Source: Acidobacteriota bacterium
GTDB lineage: Bacteria; Acidobacteriota; Vicinamibacteria; Vicinamibacterales; CAVVIG01
Direction: 5' to 3'
Assembly (NCBI GenBank): GCA_003222535.1
Contig: QHWJ01000337.1
Coordinates: 1 to 45,642, forward strand
DNA: 45,642 nt
The first letter of the stretch is position 1; every line of letters starts with the position of its first letter. A program made the translations under genes and the position numbers. Under the pieces are notes generated by a model. The model had not been told where the DNA came from. It was given only the letters and a program-made list of their open reading frames with translations, and did not search any database. Positions 1-8,662 of this stretch are shown one piece after another.

Positions 1-341
1 TCGGTGCAGTCGGCGTGTACGGCGTGGTCAGCTATTCGGTTGCTTCCCGGACGCGCGACATCGGACTTCGTATCGCGCTGGGCGCTCTGAGAGTCGACGT
101 CATGCGTTGGGTATTCTCCACCGGCATGCAGCCGGTCTTGATCGGCCTCGTGATTGGTTTGGGAGCGACGATCGCCATCGCCACGGTCCTCAGGAGCTTA
201 CTCTTCGGGATCACGCCGACCGATCCGCTCTCCCTCGGCATGGTCGTCATTGTGCTGTTGGTTACTTCTGGAGTGGCCTGCTACCTACCGGCGCGTCGCG
301 CCGCGGCGCTGGACCCGATGACTGCACTCCGTCATGAATAG
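1..341 (+). CDS. ADOP-family permease, C-terminal end (partial)
   Basis: The reading frame is open from the left edge (first full codon at 3) and stops at 339-341, so only the last ~112 residues are here. They form the final FtsX-type membrane domain. The visible pattern is a TM helix with 'GVYGVVSYSV', the cytoplasmic turn 'RTRDIGLRIALGA', two more hydrophobic helices, 'LLFGITPTDP', and the closing 'YLPARRAAALDPMTALRHE'. This is almost the same ending as the complete ADOP permease at 1389-4115. The family is described as Acidobacterial duplicated orphan permease: MacB/FtsX-like proteins without a cognate ATPase gene beside them, function largely unknown. The two copies are separated by about 1 kb holding a tRNA relic, so they are not one operon. 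Confidence 0.9.
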   Translation, partial: GAVGVYGVVSYSVASRTRDIGLRIALGALRVDVMRWVFSTGMQPVLIGLVIGLGATIAIATVLRSLLFGITPTDPLSLGMVVIVLLVTSGVACYLPARRAAALDPMTALRHE

Positions 342-581
342 CTGCTAAAGAGGGAGTGCTGCATTCCGACGGTCGCCAAGAAACGTCCTATGGTGGCGGC
401 GGTCGCTGGTACGGTCGTGTTGAGACTTCTGGCGACTTCCAGACACTGATGGGTCGCCGTTCGACCTCAAATGCGCGCACAACGAGCTGCTCCTCGATAT
501 TCTTGAAACACCATTCTCTTGGCGGCGATTCCGTGTCGTAACTTGCCCCGGAAACACCGCGAGGACCGAAGGGCGACATTT

Positions 582-605
582 GCGGGTTCAAATCGTGTCC
601 GCAAG
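582..605 (+). repeat. Inverted copy of the tRNA T-arm sequence
   Basis: GCGGGTTCAAAT at 582-593 is an exact inverted copy of ATTTGAACCCGC at 667-678 in the tRNA relic, and CCGCAA at 599-604 mirrors the TTGCGG at 655-660. The segment does not fold into a T arm, because its 3' strand CGTGT does not pair with GCGGG. It is either a decayed second relic in opposite orientation or chance similarity. Confidence 0.35.
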
Positions 606-654
606 ATCGCAGCGCCGCAACTGTTGCAGCGATTGAGCTTTTATCGAACGGATT

Positions 655-693
655 TGCGGGGGCGGGATTTGAACCCGCGACCTTTGGGTTATG
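655..693 (-). pseudogene. tRNA-Met (CAT) 3' half, relic
   Basis: Read on the minus strand, the segment gives an anticodon loop CTCATAA (anticodon CAT), the 3' side of the anticodon stem (CCCAA), a variable region (AGGTC), a perfect T arm (GCGGG, loop TTCAAAT, CCCGC) and the acceptor 3' strand CCCCGCA plus discriminator A; no CCA is encoded. The 5' half is missing. Where the complementary TTGGG of the anticodon stem should stand, the sequence reads CACCCC, and no D arm or acceptor 5' strand follows. The break therefore lies exactly at the anticodon. Tyrosine-recombinase elements typically use tRNA 3' halves as attachment sites, so this may be an att scar. No integrase gene is visible in the window. 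Confidence 0.8.
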
Positions 694-1002
694 AGGGGGT
701 GTCGCTGTCGTCGCCGAGGGCCGCCGGAGAATCGTCGGCGACAGCCCGAGCAGCAAGTGGCCGGCGCCCGAGTAATTCTTCGCGAGAGTGCACGGGTGCT
801 TCTCGCCGCGGACCTACGGGCCAGCGGCCTCGAAGCAGCTCCACGTGACCCGGGCCATCGTGGAGGAGTGGCGATCGATCGCCGCGAGAGATGGATCGAA
901 GCTACGCGGGTTCGCGAATGCTGTCAACCTGAGCGCGACTGACGCCGCGACGAAATGCGTCATGGTTCGGTTGTGTCCCAGCCCCGGCAAGATACTGGCA
1001 AG

Positions 1003-1036
1003 ATACGTGTTGACTATCAACATGTCAGCGTATATT
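1003..1036 (+). promoter_or_regulatory. padR promoter with candidate operator palindrome
   Basis: TGTTGA-CTA-TCAACA (1008-1022) is a perfect 6+6 inverted repeat, enclosed by ATACG (1003-1007) and CGTAT (1029-1033). A -35-like TTGACT (1010-1015) lies inside the palindrome and TATATT (1031-1036) could be the -10, with 15 bp between them. Transcription would then start a few bases before the ATG at 1051, giving a nearly leaderless mRNA. PadR proteins usually repress their own promoter through a TGT/ACA-type dyad, so autoregulation is a reasonable inference. Confidence 0.5.
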
Positions 1037-1050
1037 TTGATGGTCGACGC

Positions 1051-1392
1051 ATGGACTCCGACCAACCCGCTGGCGAGGTCCCCTACGGTACCCTCGATCT
1101 GATGGTCCTCAAGACGCTCCAGGTCATGGGCGCGCTACACGGGTACGCGATCGCCAGACGCATCGAGCAGGTCGCCAGGGGCTCGCTCGCGCTGAACCAG
1201 GGCACAATCTATCCCGCGCTGCTGCGGCTCGAGCAGAAGGGCTGGATCGCGAGCAAATGGGGCGTCAGCGAGACGAAGCGGCGCGTGCGCTTTTTCACCA
1301 TCACCCGCGCCGGCCTCAGGCAGCTCGCCGCGGAGCAGCGCGCGTGGGCGCGGACCGTCGCGACGCTGAACCGCCTGCTGGAGGAGTCATGA
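1051..1392 (+). CDS. PadR-family transcriptional repressor
   Basis: 113 residues when started at the ATG at 1051. The longer upstream frame has no family similarity and would run through the promoter. The body is a PadR winged helix: 'LDLMVLKTLQ', 'GYAIARRIEQ', 'NQGTIYPALLRLEQKGWI', and the wing ending 'RRVRFFTITRAGLRQL', followed by a short C-terminal helix. PadR proteins bind DNA as dimers and usually respond to small aromatic or drug-like ligands. The stop overlaps the start of the ADOP permease (ATGA at 1389-1392), a coupling seen very often in Acidobacteriota. It probably controls itself and the permease through the palindrome at 1008-1022. Confidence 0.92.
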   Translation: MDSDQPAGEVPYGTLDLMVLKTLQVMGALHGYAIARRIEQVARGSLALNQGTIYPALLRLEQKGWIASKWGVSETKRRVRFFTITRAGLRQLAAEQRAWARTVATLNRLLEES

Positions 1393-4115
1393 CGGTGCTC
1401 CGCGTGCTCCTCGCACGGCTCAGGGGGCTCGTGAGTCGCGGCCGAGCAGACGCGGCGCTCGACGACGATATCCAGGTACACCTGGAGCTGCTGACGCGCG
1501 ATTACATCCACCGCGGGCTTTCATCCCGCGATGCGCAGGCCGCCGCGCGACGCGCGTTCGGCGGCGTCGATCAGGTGAAGGAGGCCTACCGCGATCAACG
1601 TAGCCTTCCCGCGATCGAAACGTTCCTGCAAGACCTCCGATATGCGGCACGGATGCTCCGCCGCGATCCAGCGTTCGCGACGGTTGCGATCATCTCGCTG
1701 GCGACTGGGATCGGCGCATCGACCGCCGCGTTCAGCGTCTTCAACGCCGTGATGCTGCGCCCACTGCCTATAACCGACCCCGATCGGCTCGTCCTGCTCC
1801 AGCCACAGCGTCGCGGCGAGGAGTTCATCCTGGTCAATCCGATCTATGAGGAGCTCCGCGGGCGTCAGACCACGCTGTCGGGCATGTTCGCCGCCAACGA
1901 CACGCCGTATCTGAAAATCACCTTCGAGGATGAACCGGCACCGGCTTACGTGCACGCCAGTCTCGTCTCCGGCAGCTACTTCGCCGTGCTCGACCTCACA
2001 CCACACATGGGACGGCTTCTCACCGAGCAGGACGACCAGCTTCCGGCCACTGCGTCGGACGACCGCTGTGCCGCAGTCATCAGCTATCGATTGTGGGTCC
2101 GCCGCTTCGGCCAGGACCGTGCCGCTATCGGCCGGACGTTGCGAGTGGGAGACAGTAGGTGTGCGATCGTCGGGATCGGTCCGGCCACGTTCGAGAGTCA
2201 CCAGACCGGCTTCACGCCGGACGTCTGGCTTCCTTTGCGACCGCTCACGGATCGGAAGCTGCTCGCAAGCCGCGGGATGGCGTTTTTCTCCGGCGTGATG
2301 GGCCGACTGGCGCCGGGTGTTGAGATCGCGCAGGCCGAGGAGGAGCTCACGACCCTGTATCAGCAGGCGCAGGCTGCTCAACCACAACCGCCCGCCGCTG
2401 CGCGTCAGCCGCAGACGACGCCAGCTGATTTCACGATTCGCTTGGCGTCCGGCGCGCAGGGCTTCGACAAGATCCGCCGTCCGTTCAGCACTCCGCTCGT
2501 CATGATTCTGGCCGTCGTCGGCGTGGTGCTGCTCGTTGCCTCGGTGAACGTGGCGAACCTGCTGCTGGCGCGAGGCGCCGCGCGGCTGCCGGAGCTCGCC
2601 ACGCGCGCCGCGCTCGGCGCCGGGCGCTGGCGTCTCGTGCGGCAGCTCGCGACCGAAGGTCTGATGCTCGCTGCGCTCGGCGGGCTCCTCGGGGTCGGGC
2701 TCGCGTGGATGACGATCCCGGTCCTGACCTCGCAGATTTCCCTCGGCTACGTAACGCTGACCGACGCGCGTCCCGATGCCCGGGTGCTCGGCCTCGCCCT
2801 CGCACTGACCGTGACCGCGGCGGTGGTGGCCGGTGTCCTGCCGGCGCTCCGTCTGAGCCGGACGACGCTGCAGTCCGGGTTGGCGTCCGGTAGCCGCACG
2901 ACGATCGCTTCAGGCCATCGGTTGCAACGGCTACTCGTGACCGCGCAGCTCGCGATGTCACTGCTGCTCGTCAGCGCGGCCGGCCTGCTCCTGCGCACGA
3001 TCGTCCACCTGGCTGGCGTCGATCCGGGCTTCACGCCAGCGCACGTCGTCATGCTCAACGTCCGCGACGAAGCCCCACAGCCTTCCTTCGGTGACGTTGA
3101 CGACGCGATCCGGAAGGCGCGGCGGGCCGAGCGGTACCGGGTCCTCGACGAGCGTCTCAACTCGGTGCCGGGCGTGCAGGCGGCGAGCGTCTCGTGGCTC
3201 GGCTTGTTCAGCATGCAGGATCTGTGGCTGCCACTCATCGATCCCGATCGGGCGGACGACCGGCCGAATGCACGCGTGGACTACGTGTCGGCGCGCTACT
3301 TCGAGACCATGGGCATGCAGATCTTGCGAGGCCGTGGCTTCCGCGATACCGATCGCGAAGGGATGCCTCGCGTCGCCGTCATCAATCAGACGCTTGCACG
3401 CGTCAGGTTCGGCGCGGGAGATCCACTCGGCCGGCGCGTCGCGCTTGACTATCGAGGCGAACAGCAGCGTCCTTTCACCATAGTGGGCGTCGTGCGTGAT
3501 TCCAAGTACAACGATGTCAGAGATAGCCGCCCCAATCCGATGATGTGGATGCCGATCGCGCAGGCGCCGTTTCCGATCTCCTCGATTTCACTGCGCACTC
3601 TGCCCGGCGCGGAGGCGTCCGTAGCGCGCCGCGCCGAGGAGGTGCTGCGGGCGACAGATCCCGACATCATGGTGCGGAGCACGACGACGCTCTCCGCGCA
3701 GATCGCGGGAAAGACGTCGCGCGAGCGCCTACTGCTCGGGCTGTCCTCCGGATTCGCGGCGCTGGCAATACTGCTGGCAGCCGTCGGCCTTTACGGCACG
3801 CTCGCGTACATGGTGAATCGCCGCACGCGTGAGATTGGCGTTCGACTCGCGTTCGGCGCCCGCGGCGACACCATACTACGCATGGTCGTCGGCGATGCGC
3901 TTCGGCTGGCGGCCGTCGCGCTGGTCGTCGGCGTACCACTGTCGCTCGCCGTCGGATATTCGCTCCGCGCGTTTCTTTTTGGCGTCACGCCCACCGATCC
4001 CGTGGCGATGGCAGGGGCGTGCCTCGTGCTGACGATCGCCACGCTGCTCGCCGCGTACCTACCGGCGCGACGCGCCGCTGCGGTCGATCCGATCGTCGCG
4101 TTGCGCTACGAATGA
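1389..4115 (+). CDS. ADOP-family (duplicated MacB/FtsX) permease
   Basis: 908 residues from the ATG at 1389, which overlaps the padR stop. Residues ~1-75 form the ADOP N-terminal prefix ('DDDIQVHLELLTRDYIHRG'). A first TM helix near 95-115 ('ISLATGIGASTAAFSVFNAV') is followed by a MacB_PCD periplasmic domain, then an FtsX TM bundle ('VNVANLLLARGAARLPELA' at ~395), a second MacB_PCD and a second FtsX bundle ending 'YLPARRAAAVDPIVALRYE'. Inner-membrane location is certain from the helices. MacB relatives move peptides, lipids or drugs with an ATPase partner; no ATPase gene is adjacent. The PadR partner suggests induction by a toxic ligand, which is inference. Confidence 0.93.
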   Translation: MTVLRVLLARLRGLVSRGRADAALDDDIQVHLELLTRDYIHRGLSSRDAQAAARRAFGGVDQVKEAYRDQRSLPAIETFLQDLRYAARMLRRDPAFATVAIISLATGIGASTAAFSVFNAVMLRPLPITDPDRLVLLQPQRRGEEFILVNPIYEELRGRQTTLSGMFAANDTPYLKITFEDEPAPAYVHASLVSGSYFAVLDLTPHMGRLLTEQDDQLPATASDDRCAAVISYRLWVRRFGQDRAAIGRTLRVGDSRCAIVGIGPATFESHQTGFTPDVWLPLRPLTDRKLLASRGMAFFSGVMGRLAPGVEIAQAEEELTTLYQQAQAAQPQPPAAARQPQTTPADFTIRLASGAQGFDKIRRPFSTPLVMILAVVGVVLLVASVNVANLLLARGAARLPELATRAALGAGRWRLVRQLATEGLMLAALGGLLGVGLAWMTIPVLTSQISLGYVTLTDARPDARVLGLALALTVTAAVVAGVLPALRLSRTTLQSGLASGSRTTIASGHRLQRLLVTAQLAMSLLLVSAAGLLLRTIVHLAGVDPGFTPAHVVMLNVRDEAPQPSFGDVDDAIRKARRAERYRVLDERLNSVPGVQAASVSWLGLFSMQDLWLPLIDPDRADDRPNARVDYVSARYFETMGMQILRGRGFRDTDREGMPRVAVINQTLARVRFGAGDPLGRRVALDYRGEQQRPFTIVGVVRDSKYNDVRDSRPNPMMWMPIAQAPFPISSISLRTLPGAEASVARRAEEVLRATDPDIMVRSTTTLSAQIAGKTSRERLLLGLSSGFAALAILLAAVGLYGTLAYMVNRRTREIGVRLAFGARGDTILRMVVGDALRLAAVALVVGVPLSLAVGYSLRAFLFGVTPTDPVAMAGACLVLTIATLLAAYLPARRAAAVDPIVALRYE

Positions 4116-5077
4116 CGGCTCGCCCGATTGCCGCTTAACGGCGTTCCCAATCCGCCTTCAGCACCCGGCGCAGATAGATATCGACCGACCCACCGGGACC
4201 GGCCGTTCGTGGCGGATGCGCTGGAGTCCGCGGTAATTACGGTCATCGTCGATGCTGTCTTCCGGCGTACAAGGGCTGCCGCCATTTCCCGATTCGTTGG
4301 CCATAGCATCTAGAGCAACTGTAATATTTGATGGATCTGCTTTTGACCGCTCATGTCGCGCACAGCGCGCGATGCGCGCTCGAAACGCTTTCGCCTCGAC
4401 TCCGCATCGTCACGTTGCGGAGGCGACGTCCTGGGCCACTCTCGCGGGGGATGTACAACGGGTGCCGCACGATTCCGCGTGGCCCTTGAAAAACGTGTCA
4501 AGCGTTTTCTGGCTCTTCACCGAAGTGAATGCACGGTTTCTGCGACTCGAGCGGTGGGTGGCGGCGGTGAAGCTTGTCGCCGCTATGTCCGGGGTGTGGA
4601 CGGCGGACTAGGCGCGTGCGCGGCGCGAAAGTCCGCACGTGGGACGATGCGCCGTGGGCAGAGCATCCGGTGACGCTGCGCTATGTTCGCCTCGTCGCGG
4701 GGATCCGCGGGCACAGGCCCTGCACGTGCGCGCCGGGCGGCGGGGCCAAATGAGATGCCGACTTCGCTCATCATTTGCGATCATGCGCCCTGGCGAGCCT
4801 TCGAGCGCCACCCGCGTCACGTGCGCCCGGTGATGGTCGTGAAGTTCGGCCGCCGTCCGGCGTCGGCCTCGAGGAACGCGTGAAATCGAGATATCGTCGT
4901 TTTGCGCGAGCCCCTCGCTCTTTGAAGTACGGTCCACAGGCGTCGCCGTGGGATCATACCGGGGGGTCGGCGCGTGGACGGAATCAGTCCTGACGAACGC
5001 CGATCAGGCGAGGAACTCTTGTCGACTTTCGGGACCCCCTTCGCACTAGAATCGTCCGACTCGAATAAGGGGGTGCC
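4116..5077. other. Gap without a supported gene; possible decayed ORF
   Basis: No intact gene. Several overlapping frames of 60-119 codons occur on both strands without family signature. The only stretch that reads like protein is in the frame covering about 4616-4750 on the plus strand ('VRTWDDAPWAEHPVTLRYVR', then to a stop near 4750). It has no start codon and is preceded in another frame by 'RWVAAVKLVAAMSGVW', which hints at a frameshifted old coding region. I cannot name its family. Confidence 0.45.
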
Positions 5078-5977
5078 ATGCTCTCCAGACGACACATGCT
5101 CCTGACGCCTGCTGTTCTGCTCGCCGCGCGCACCGCCGACGCTGCGGGTGGCAAGATGACGCTGGCATTGCACCAGAACACGTCGGCGCGGGCCGGGTTC
5201 AGGCCGTCGCTCGAAGGGTGGGCGAAGGCCGGGATCACGCAGGTCGAGATCACCAACAACCTGCTGGACGACTACCTGAAAACCGAATCGCTCGCCGCGG
5301 CCCGCCGCGTCTTGACCGACCTCGGACTGACGCCCGTGTCCGGCGCGTGTGGCGTCGCCGGGCTCATCGAGCCGAATCCCAATCGCGCGGCGTCGCTGGA
5401 CCGTTTCAAGCAGCGGTGCGAGATGTGGGCCACGCTCGGCCTGACGCACATTTACTCCACGACGGCCTCGACGATCAAGCCGACGGCGGACGACTACAAG
5501 GCGGCCGCGGACAACCTGCGCGAGGTGGGCGAGGTGGCCCGCCAGTTCCAGCAGACAGCCATGTTCGAATTCGTGCGCACGTCGACGTTTGCGTCGACGT
5601 TGACGACGCTGCTGTCGATCACCCGGGCCGCGGCGCAACCGAACGTGGGCCCGCTGTTCGACTGCTATCACTTCTGGTCGGGTCTCAACAAACTGGAAGA
5701 CCTGGACACGCTGCGGCCTGGCGAGATCAAGCACGTGCACTTCCAGGACGTGCCCGACATGCCGCGGGAGATGCTTGACCAGACGACGCGCGTCATCCCG
5801 GGAGACGGCGTGACGCCGCTCACCGCCATCCTGCGCAAGCTTGCGGACAAGGGTTACGCAGGCCCCCTTTCCGTCGAGCTCTTCCTGCCCAAGTTCCAGC
5901 AGGGCGATCCGTTCGAGGTGGCGCGCGAGATCAAGGCGAAGAGCGAGGCGGTCATGCGCCGGGCCAAGGTCATCTGA
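5078..5977 (+). CDS. Sugar phosphate isomerase/epimerase-like TIM barrel, secreted
   Basis: 299 residues; ATG at 5078 with an AAGGGGG Shine-Dalgarno at 5067-5073. The N-terminus 'MLSRRHMLLTPAVLLAARTADA' is a short signal with an Arg pair, Sec- or Tat-like. The rest fits the xylose-isomerase-like / AP_endonuc_2 TIM barrel (IolE/IolI/Hyi relatives): 'AGITQVEITNNLL', 'RFKQRCEMWATLGLTHIYS', 'LREVGEVARQF', 'NVGPLFDCYHFWSG' and 'IKHVHFQDVPDMP' carry the typical His/Asp metal-ligand positions, and the C-terminal 'GYAGPLSVELF' supplies the last Glu. The usual reaction is metal-dependent isomerisation or epimerisation of a keto-sugar or inositol derivative; the exact substrate cannot be read. A 22-bp gap to the next gene suggests one transcript. 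Confidence 0.85.
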   Translation: MLSRRHMLLTPAVLLAARTADAAGGKMTLALHQNTSARAGFRPSLEGWAKAGITQVEITNNLLDDYLKTESLAAARRVLTDLGLTPVSGACGVAGLIEPNPNRAASLDRFKQRCEMWATLGLTHIYSTTASTIKPTADDYKAAADNLREVGEVARQFQQTAMFEFVRTSTFASTLTTLLSITRAAAQPNVGPLFDCYHFWSGLNKLEDLDTLRPGEIKHVHFQDVPDMPREMLDQTTRVIPGDGVTPLTAILRKLADKGYAGPLSVELFLPKFQQGDPFEVAREIKAKSEAVMRRAKVI

Positions 5978-5999
5978 TTCATTGAAGGGAGCAGCGGTT

Positions 6000-7355
6000 A
6001 TGACGACTCATCCCGTCTGTCGATCGCTTGGACGCGACGGTTGGAAATACGTCGCGGCCGTCATGCTTGGCGCGGTCCTGCTGACCGCCGATCCGACGCG
6101 TGCGCAGCAGGGCGAGCACTGGGTCGGCACGTGGGCGGCTGCCGGTGTTGGACGGCCGCAGAATCCTCCGCCGCCGGCAGTGCCGCCCGCGCCTCCGTCC
6201 GGTCAGGCCCAGCCGGCGCAGACGGCCCCTCCTTCTCCCGCGCCGTTCATGCACTTCGACAACCAGACGCTGCGGCAGATCGTTCACACGAGCATCGGCG
6301 GCCGCCGCGTGAGGGTCGTGCTGAGCAACTCGTTCGGAACCAGTCCGCTGACGGTCGGCGCTGCTCACATTGCGTTGCGCGACAGGCAGTCGGCCATCGT
6401 GCCGGCGTCCGGCCGTGCGGTGACGTTCAGCGGCCGCCCAACGATGGCGATCCCGGCGGGCGCGGTGTTGTTCAGCGATCCGGTCGACCTGGGGGCGCCT
6501 TCCATGGCCGACCTGGCGATCGATCTCTATCTGCCTGCGAGCACGAATATCCCGATGCCGCTGACGATCCATGGCGGGGCGCTGCAGACCAGCTACGTTT
6601 CGGAGACCGGCAATCACGCCGGAAAGGCAGCCTTCCCGGTCGTCGCGACCACACAGAGCTGGTTCCTCTTATCGCGGGTCGAGATGATGGCGCCGCAATC
6701 GGTCGGTGCGATTGTCGCGTACGGCGACTCGATTACCGACGGCGCGCGATCGACACCCGATACGAACAACCGCTGGCCAGATCATCTGGCTCGGCGGCTG
6801 CTCGCGCTGCCGGCGCCGATGGCTGTGCTCAACGCGGGCATCGGTGGGAACCGTGTGCTGACAGAAGGCGCCTTCCAGGCCGGCGTGAATGCCGTTGCGC
6901 GGTTCGATCGTGATGTGTTGCAGCAGTCCGGCGTCACGCACGTGATCGTGCTCGAAGGGATCAACGATATCGGCAATGCGCGGGACAATCCCACGCCCAC
7001 CGCCGAGGATCTGATCGCCGCACACAAGCAGCTCATCGAGCGGGCGCACACTCGAGGGCTCAGGACTCTGGGTGCGACGCTGACGCCGTTCGAAGGCGCC
7101 GCCTATTTCACTCAGGTCGGCGAAGCCAAGCGTCAGGCGTTGAACCAGTGGATTCGCACCAGCCGCGCATACGACGGCGTGATCGATTTCGACGAGGCGA
7201 CTCGTGACCCGGGCCATCCGACGCGCTTCCTCCCGCAATACGAATCCGGCGATCATCTGCACCCCAGTGATGCGGGCTACCGGGCGATGGCCGATGCGAT
7301 CGATCTCGCGCTGTTCAAGGTCGCTCCCGCTGTCACGCGAACGGCTGGAAGGTGA
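6000..7355 (+). CDS. Secreted SGNH/GDSL hydrolase
   Basis: 451 residues from the ATG at 6000, preceded by GAAGGGA at 5984-5990; the longer frame upstream lies inside the previous gene. A basic N-terminus and a hydrophobic helix ending 'ADPTRAQQ' form a signal peptide. A Pro-rich linker (~53-82) and a beta-rich N-terminal domain (~85-230) precede the SGNH domain. Its blocks are block I 'GDSITDG' (Ser244), block II 'GIGGNR', block III 'GINDIG' (Asn322) and block V 'DHLHP' (Asp418, His421). The family hydrolyses acyl or acetyl esters on sugars and lipids. Architecture resembles extracellular carbohydrate esterases; the substrate is not readable. Likely cotranscribed with the isomerase-like gene upstream. 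Confidence 0.92.
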   Translation: MTTHPVCRSLGRDGWKYVAAVMLGAVLLTADPTRAQQGEHWVGTWAAAGVGRPQNPPPPAVPPAPPSGQAQPAQTAPPSPAPFMHFDNQTLRQIVHTSIGGRRVRVVLSNSFGTSPLTVGAAHIALRDRQSAIVPASGRAVTFSGRPTMAIPAGAVLFSDPVDLGAPSMADLAIDLYLPASTNIPMPLTIHGGALQTSYVSETGNHAGKAAFPVVATTQSWFLLSRVEMMAPQSVGAIVAYGDSITDGARSTPDTNNRWPDHLARRLLALPAPMAVLNAGIGGNRVLTEGAFQAGVNAVARFDRDVLQQSGVTHVIVLEGINDIGNARDNPTPTAEDLIAAHKQLIERAHTRGLRTLGATLTPFEGAAYFTQVGEAKRQALNQWIRTSRAYDGVIDFDEATRDPGHPTRFLPQYESGDHLHPSDAGYRAMADAIDLALFKVAPAVTRTAGR

Positions 7356-7387
7356 GATGAAACAGCTCCGTCGGCCACGGTTCTTCT

Positions 7388-8662
7388 TCAGCGCAAGTCT
7401 CGAAAGAAGGCGCGAATGTCGCCGACCAGCAGGTCCGGCTGTTCCATCGCCGCGAAGTGGCCGCCGCGCGGCATCTCCGTCCACCGCGTCAGGTTGTAAC
7501 GCGCTTCCACCCAGCGACGGGGCGGCGTGGTGATTTCCTTCGGAAACAGCGCGCAGGCCGTCGGCACGGCGACTTTTCCCGGCACGGGGCCGGCAATGCG
7601 GTTCTCGTAGTAGATGCGCGCTGAAGATGCCGCTGTCTGGGTCGCCCAGTAGATCGTGATGTTCGTGAGCAGTTCATCCCTGCTGAACCGGCTTTCGACA
7701 TTGCCTTCGCAGTCGCACCATGCGTGGAACTTCTCGACGATCCACGCCGCCAGTCCGGCGGGCGAGTCGTTCAGGGCGTAGCCCACCGTCTCCGGCTTCG
7801 TCGCCTGAATCTGGCTGTAGCCGCGCTCGTTCTCCATGTAGGCGTTCCGCTCCTGCATGCGCTGCAGTTCCGCGGCGGGGACGCCGGCGTTCGGGTCGGC
7901 GCCCGGCGGCGCCGGGGCGGCGCAGAAATTGAGGTGCAGTCCGGCGACATGGCTCGCGTCGTTGAGCGCGACGATGCGGCTGATGATGCCGCCCCAGTCT
8001 CCACCCTGCGCCCCGTAGCGCGTGTAGCCGAGACGCGCCATGAGCGCGGCGATCGTCTTCGCCATTCGCTGCGGGTTGTAGCCGGGCGCGCGCGGCTTGT
8101 CCGAGAACCCGAAGCCGGGCAGCGACAGGGCCACGACGTCGAACGCATCTTCGGCGTGGCCGCCGTATTTCACCGGATCGGTCAGCGGTCCAATCACTTT
8201 CGTGAACTCGACGAACGAACCGGGCCAGCCGTGCGTCAGCACCAGCGGCAAGGCATGCGGCTCCTTCGAGCGTTGATGGATGAAGTGAATGTCGAGACCG
8301 TCGATGTTCGTCTTGAACTGATCGAACTGGTTGAGCCGCCGCTCCTGCGCGCGCCAGTCGAACGCGTTGCGCCAGTAGGTGACGAGCTCCTTGAGATACG
8401 GCAGATTCGTTCCGTAGTCCCAGCCGGTTCCGTCGAGGCCGTCCGGGAACCGCGCCTGCGCCAGGCGCGCCTTCAAGTCGCGCAGGACATCGTCGGCGAC
8501 ATGAATCTTGAAGGGCACGAGGGCGGCTCGATCCGATGTGCCCTGGGGGCCGGAGCGCGGCGACGAGCGCCGCGCCGTCCGGGGATCGGCGGTCGCGGCG
8601 GCCACGTTGAGCGCCATCATCACGACCACGAGCGGGGTGGCTGCGTTGCGCATGTGATCCAT
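7388..8662 (-). CDS. Epoxide hydrolase (EPHN-type alpha/beta hydrolase), exported
   Basis: 424 residues; ATG at 8662, with a second in-frame ATG at 8653 as alternative. An N-terminal hydrophobic segment ('LVVVMMALNVAAA') suggests export. The EPHN N-terminal region spans ~48-155 ('FKIHVADDVLRDLKARL', 'WDYGTNLPYLKELVTYW'). The alpha/beta-hydrolase core then shows the oxyanion motif 'HGWPGS' (144-149), the nucleophile Asp222 in 'GAQGGDWGG', lid Tyr residues near 351-352, a Glu near 376 and His402 in 'GGHFAAMEQPDLL'. This is the full microsomal-type epoxide hydrolase set, so hydration of an epoxide to a diol is the expected reaction. The 5' end overlaps the upstream coiled-coil gene by 43 bp, implying translational coupling. 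Confidence 0.92.
   Translation of the reverse strand: MDHMRNAATPLVVVMMALNVAAATADPRTARRSSPRSGPQGTSDRAALVPFKIHVADDVLRDLKARLAQARFPDGLDGTGWDYGTNLPYLKELVTYWRNAFDWRAQERRLNQFDQFKTNIDGLDIHFIHQRSKEPHALPLVLTHGWPGSFVEFTKVIGPLTDPVKYGGHAEDAFDVVALSLPGFGFSDKPRAPGYNPQRMAKTIAALMARLGYTRYGAQGGDWGGIISRIVALNDASHVAGLHLNFCAAPAPPGADPNAGVPAAELQRMQERNAYMENERGYSQIQATKPETVGYALNDSPAGLAAWIVEKFHAWCDCEGNVESRFSRDELLTNITIYWATQTAASSARIYYENRIAGPVPGKVAVPTACALFPKEITTPPRRWVEARYNLTRWTEMPRGGHFAAMEQPDLLVGDIRAFFRDLR

Larger units (their letters stand above)
342..1050. other. Gene-poor gap with tRNA relic and padR promoter
   Basis: No protein gene is supported. The open frames here are short, overlap one another on both strands and show no family signature; two of them owe their recognisable peptides (for example 'RDLNPRPLGYE' read forward) to the tRNA 3' half. 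Contents that can be named are the tRNA-Met fragment (655-693), an inverted tRNA-like copy (582-605) and the promoter/palindrome in front of padR (1003-1036). Confidence 0.7.

Noticed and set aside
342-950. Protein genes containing 'RDLNPRPLGYE' or 'HNPKVAGSNPAPA'
   Set aside because: These peptides are translations of the tRNA relic on either strand, a common source of false ORFs.
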